Positions 60,076-64,000 of a DNA stretch of 64,000 nucleotides are shown piece by piece. Under the pieces are notes generated by a model. The model made no database searches. It saw only the letters and a list, made by a program, of their open reading frames with translations, and had not been told where the DNA came from. Source of the stretch: Ciona savignyi (taxonomy: Eukaryota; Chordata; Ascidiacea; Phlebobranchia; Cionidae); assembly GCA_000149265.1 (NCBI GenBank), contig CH003367.1, forward strand, positions 62,001 through 126,000, read 5' to 3'. The translations under genes were made by a program, and so were the position numbers. Within the stretch, counting starts at the first letter, position 1, and each line of letters opens with the position of its first letter.

Positions 60076-61240
60076 GGTGACTGGTGATTGGTAACTTTTG
60101 AAAACTATAGACGTAAAGCCTTATAAATTAAGGAGCTAAAATCAAAACAGGATGTTTAACAAAATTTGGACCAACAACATTTAAGCAAAGTATATGTAAT
60201 AAGTGTTAAATTCTGAACATCAAGTATATAGCAAAATAATTTGTGTCATAGAGACGTCAGACAGCACTTTGTTTTGGTATGAAATGACTCATCCTCATAA
60301 TGCCACTTATCGGTGTAACTTCATTGTTTTTAATAAATCCCAAACTTCCTGACTTCCCAGACCCGCATACATCCTATCACTCAAATCGAATGCCGCGTAA
60401 AAGCATAATAACCGCTTCAGAAACTCTGACGTGTTAATAGTATTATCATGTGATTTATACATTTCTTACCGACTGCTCCAACAGGACAGTTTTGACGTCA
60501 CAAAAGTATGATGTAATCTGAAAATAACCAAAATAGAAACCTTATAAAATCTGATAACTTTGGGTCCCCGGAGTGAACATCATCATAATTTCGTGAAAAT
60601 CTTTCCGTTATAATCCCAATAACCATCGTTTTCACAAATTATTGGGCAGCTTTATCGTTTAATTTTTGTTCTAACAACACGGCTAATACGACTGAACACA
60701 GCTTTAAACACAGCCGAACACAGAACACCTTACCAAGCCTAACGTTTAATTAATTTTTTTTAATGAAAAGTATGTATTGCAATCATAATTTATATTTCTG
60801 TTGGCACATACAGCGAACGGTTAAAATTGAGTTTACAAATAATGGTGGCTCACACGTGGTGGACACCCTCTAGTTTAAGTCGCATAATGACGTGACCGAG
60901 TGTTTTAGTGAGATATGTTGTTATGTAAACGGATGTATTGGCAGTTATCACCACAGACTGATCCACCCCGACCCACCCTTAAGCACATTAAACAATATTA
61001 TTTTACGCAACGCCGTTAAACCGTTAACACTGCTGGCTGGACAAGGCCTCCTCAAGATATAGATATTTCCGTTATATGTGCTCGTGTCTACCATCTGCTC
61101 ATGCTAGACGTCAACGGTTTTTCATGAAGGATCGATTTCTTTATAGCCACCGTGAGATTATTAGGTTGTGGATTATGCACTGCACGTCTTTAGTGGTGTA
61201 GGTTCGAAGCTAGCCTCTGGTAAGTCAAATGTGCTCGTCC
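60076..61240. other. CREB3L 5' region
   Basis: Contains the likely noncoding first exon (donor GTAAGA just left of 60470) and promoter of the CREB3-like gene, with the CRE/UPRE-like sites listed separately. No other gene seen. Confidence 0.5.
60493..60500. promoter_or_regulatory. Palindromic CRE upstream of CREB3L
   Basis: A perfect TGACGTCA about 420 bases upstream of the start codon, just upstream of the predicted noncoding exon's donor. Related sites are TGACGTG at 60427-60433, ACGTCA at 60254-60259, TGACGTGA at 60889-60896 and CACGTG at 60853-60858. CREB3-family proteins bind CRE and TGACGTGG-type sites, so autoregulation is possible. Confidence 0.5.
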
Positions 61241-61508
61241 GGCCCGTTGGTCTAACGGTTAAGTGCGTCGCATTTCAATCGAAAGGTTGCAGGTGCGAAA
61301 CTGGTCGTTAGCTAGTAGGTTGTGTACTTGGGCAAGGCACTTTACGGACATTGCCTGAACCCATCGGGGAACGTGTCTATCATATACAACACACTGCAAT
61401 AGATCCGGTAACCCGACGTTGGGCGCGAGGTGATCTGACGATTGCCCGTGTGTTAACCCCCTTGGTTTTCCCATTCACGGGGATAAACATGAATATCCTA
61501 TCATATCC
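61241..61508 (+). mobile_element. tRNA-derived SINE, nearly full length
   Basis: Best-preserved head of the family here: GGCCCGTTGGTCTAACGG, TTAAGTGCGTCGC, then GGTTGCAGGTGCGAAACTGG. The GGGCAAGGCACTTTACGG, GGCGCGAGGTGATCTGACG and ATTCACGGGGATAAACATGA blocks and a short TATCC-type tail follow. About 30 bases between the GCCTGAACCCA block and GGAACGTGTC are missing compared with 18083. Confidence 0.85.
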
Positions 61509-63776
61509 TGCTCTGAAGAAGGTAATTACGCTATTCTAATCATAAAACTTACGTACAAATATGTCATTTCCGGCAAATGATCACCTCTTAATTTAACGGT
61601 TCGATGAGTTATAACCAATTAAATTGATTTCTGGATGTGGGCAGTTCTGACGAGTTTTCGAATCTTAGCCATTGATGGTATTTAAATAAATGTTCTGCCG
61701 AGTAAAAATGATAGTGATTACCCCATGTATTTTGTGATTTGGATAAGTGTATGGTAGGCCCTCTGCACATGATTAGCCGTGCAGTCTAGTACAGTGGAGC
61801 AGAAATTCGTGAAATAATAAAATTGTTGATTGTCAATTTCTTAGCTGATTCAAAGAGGGCAAAGTTCCTATGTACAATGGCTACCTCGGGCGTTATTTTT
61901 AAGTTGCAAATCACACGTTAAATTGTAAGTTGTTGAAAAAATTAAGACTTGCCATGCCATTATTTTGTGAACAGCTCCTTTTTGTAAGGCCAGTTTCCAT
62001 TGGAGAGATAAGGGATCTGTTTTGTATAGTTGAACAACTTCCCTCTTTCTAAATAATTGTTGTCGATCAAAGTGTTCCTCGTTTAGTTTCCTGTCATGTG
62101 ACTAATTCGAAGTTAAAGCATACGATATAGATTCTCACTAATATAATCTTTAACAAAAAGTCCGTGTTATAAAGTGTAATCCAGCACCAAATTATTACAT
62201 GAAATATAAAATTAACATTTACTGGTGAAATATTTTTTTACGAGAAGTTGTATGTTCCGAATAATTATATATCAAATGCTTTTGTATTTGATTGGTATCT
62301 TCACACTTTTTTATGTCTACTGGTAATATACTATATCGAAACTAACATTAAAACCAAAGAAAAGAAAAAAAGTAGAACATAGGCAGATTTTAAGAACAAT
62401 GTACTTTAAAGAAAACAATAAGTGGTTCAATATTGGTTTTATTTCTTTACAGATTAGGGCAACATATTGGTCACCCAGACCGAACACTTATAGCTTATGC
62501 CAGTAATTTCTTATTAATATAGATAAAAGTTGGTTTATAGTTGGACCTTGCTTTATATATATCTTTTTCAATCAACGACCCCAAATATTAAATATAGTCT
62601 ATTACTTATGTAAACACATCTTGGCATCTCATTTTTTATAAAACCGGATTTTAAATGGCAAGTTATTTTAATACGTATCAACAGCGTTGGCCATTTGACC
62701 ACACGACGTTCAACTTTTGGAAATTTTACACATGTATACCTGACAACTGAAGGCAGAGTTAAGACTTTATTTATTTCAAAGGAACCCATGATGAAGGATC
62801 GAAAATCTGCATCTAGCTGGTCTTGTGACTCGTTTGAATGGAATTCTTAGATACAAGTGCTTTGAAGATTAAAAAATGTTCAGCTTGGTGATCAGAGTGG
62901 AATAAGTAAGTAACCTGGTGATCTAACATCTAATAACACAATATTAAAAGATCATTTAATTAGCATCTTTGTGTTGTTTTTAACTTTCGCGTTTAGCATT
63001 TTACTGTAATTTTCATACTTAAAATATTATTGCACTATACATATATGTATGTGCAGGAACTTAAGGTAATTTTAAGTCTAAAATGATTTTTGCGTTTTGC
63101 AGAATGTAATTACCGGAGGAAATAGGTAGGAACAGGTGTTTTTTAGCGTGTCGTGCAGTGTTAATAATATTAAACTTTACCGAGTGAAAGACCCAAATAG
63201 AATTTTGTAAGATCTTAACGTCTCGTGCCTAAATAATTTCGAACCGCAGTTCCATTTTCTTCCATATTTCTATGTATTACTCCTACGGGTGGTTTGAAAA
63301 TAACGCTTAGTGTTAAGAACTCGGTTTATGTTTTCGGAAATGTTACTGGTGGTACGAAAGAAAGTGGCAAATTCACCGGACATTAGCTATGACTGTGCGT
63401 TGCTGCACTGTGCAAATAATAGTTAAATAATATGTTTTTTTTTATTTGATTTTTTTTTCTATTTCTACCTCGCTACGGGCAGAAAACTACTTATAGGTGC
63501 AAGCACAAGCCTCTTACGCGGCTTGATTCTTAATATAACGGATAAATTTTATTTTGGCCGGTATAGAAAAACGTCAACTTTTTAACTTTGATGTATTTAT
63601 TATAAGTCCAGTTAACATTACATATTCATTAATTTTTATCTTTATTTTATGTACACAACCCTCTATTTCCTATTTAATGATACCTATTTTTTTAGTTCCT
63701 TATTAGGATATCTAACCCATTAGTTTATTCCGTTTTATACATTTATTTCATATATCAAATTTGTTTGGTTTTGCAG
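61509..63776. other. Right flank without a supported gene
   Basis: AT-rich with T runs and no exon chain. A possible small noncoding exon with acceptor TTTTGCAG and donor GTAGGA lies near 63103-63127; it may belong to the gene starting at 63778. Confidence 0.35.
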
Positions 63777-63823
63777 AATGAAAACGAATCTAATGATCAA
63801 GCATAAAGACATAGAGGAAATGG
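63777..63823 (+). CDS. Possible first coding exon of a gene leaving the window
   Basis: A pyrimidine-rich TTTGGTTTTGCAG acceptor is followed by A-ATG at 63778 and 46 coding bases reading MKTNLMIKHKDIEEM. Then comes a good donor GTAAGC at 63824. The rest of the gene would lie beyond 64000. Too short for any family call. Confidence 0.3.
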
Positions 63824-64000
63824 GTAAGCATGCGCGTATTTTCAATTGGCCTATATATTAATAAACAAAAGTGGTGGTTTAGGCCTATAGAGTAATTTGC
63901 TAAGGTCAATGTACACTGTAACAATATATCGCCATTATTCTTGTTCTATTGAATAAGAAAACATACCTGGAACTAAAGTCCAGCCGAATAATTAAATAAA

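Overview
The window reads as an ascidian tunicate genome, most likely Ciona. This is an inference from three things: an AT-rich background, compact multi-exon genes with many introns of about 60-100 bp, and animal gene families (WIP, CALHM, CREB3-like, APMAP, C-type lectin). No rRNA, tRNA gene, CRISPR array or bacterial-style operon was seen. Exon joins were worked out by hand from splice signals, reading phase and family similarity. Every main gene model closes in frame.

Layout. About 1-3.2 kb has no supported gene. From 3.2 to 10.1 kb lies a seven-exon WIP/WIPF actin regulator (minus strand). At 14.2-17.5 kb is a complete two-gene PIF/Harbinger transposon. At 19.3-22.3 kb is a secreted C-type lectin (minus) whose third intron has been filled by a decayed pogo/Tigger-like element. 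At 25.5-27.5 and 33.0-34.3 kb are two tandem CALHM channel genes (plus). At 36.3-45.7 kb is an APMAP / strictosidine-synthase-like gene (plus) with a 5.4-kb LINE inserted into its second coding exon. At about 49.5-49.7 kb is a decayed copy of APMAP exon 4. At 50.2-51.5 and 54.2-55.7 kb are two paralogous orphan seven-helix proteins (minus). At 56.8-60.1 kb is a CREB3-like membrane-bound bZIP factor (minus) with CRE/UPRE-like sites upstream. The right end holds a tRNA-derived SINE and perhaps the first exon of another gene.

The host genes are unrelated single genes or local duplicates, not one pathway. The unifying theme is mobile DNA acting on gene structure. A LINE target-site duplication inside an APMAP exon carries a possible splice donor, and its other copy is followed by a possible acceptor; using both would remove the LINE and keep the frame. 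A pogo element landed exactly in a 5' splice site of the lectin gene yet left a usable GT. hAT-type MITEs with 7-8 of 8 matching target duplications lie at 31.6, 44.0 and 46.1 kb. A SINE family with a tRNA-like head and a TATCC-type tail recurs at many points in different stages of decay.
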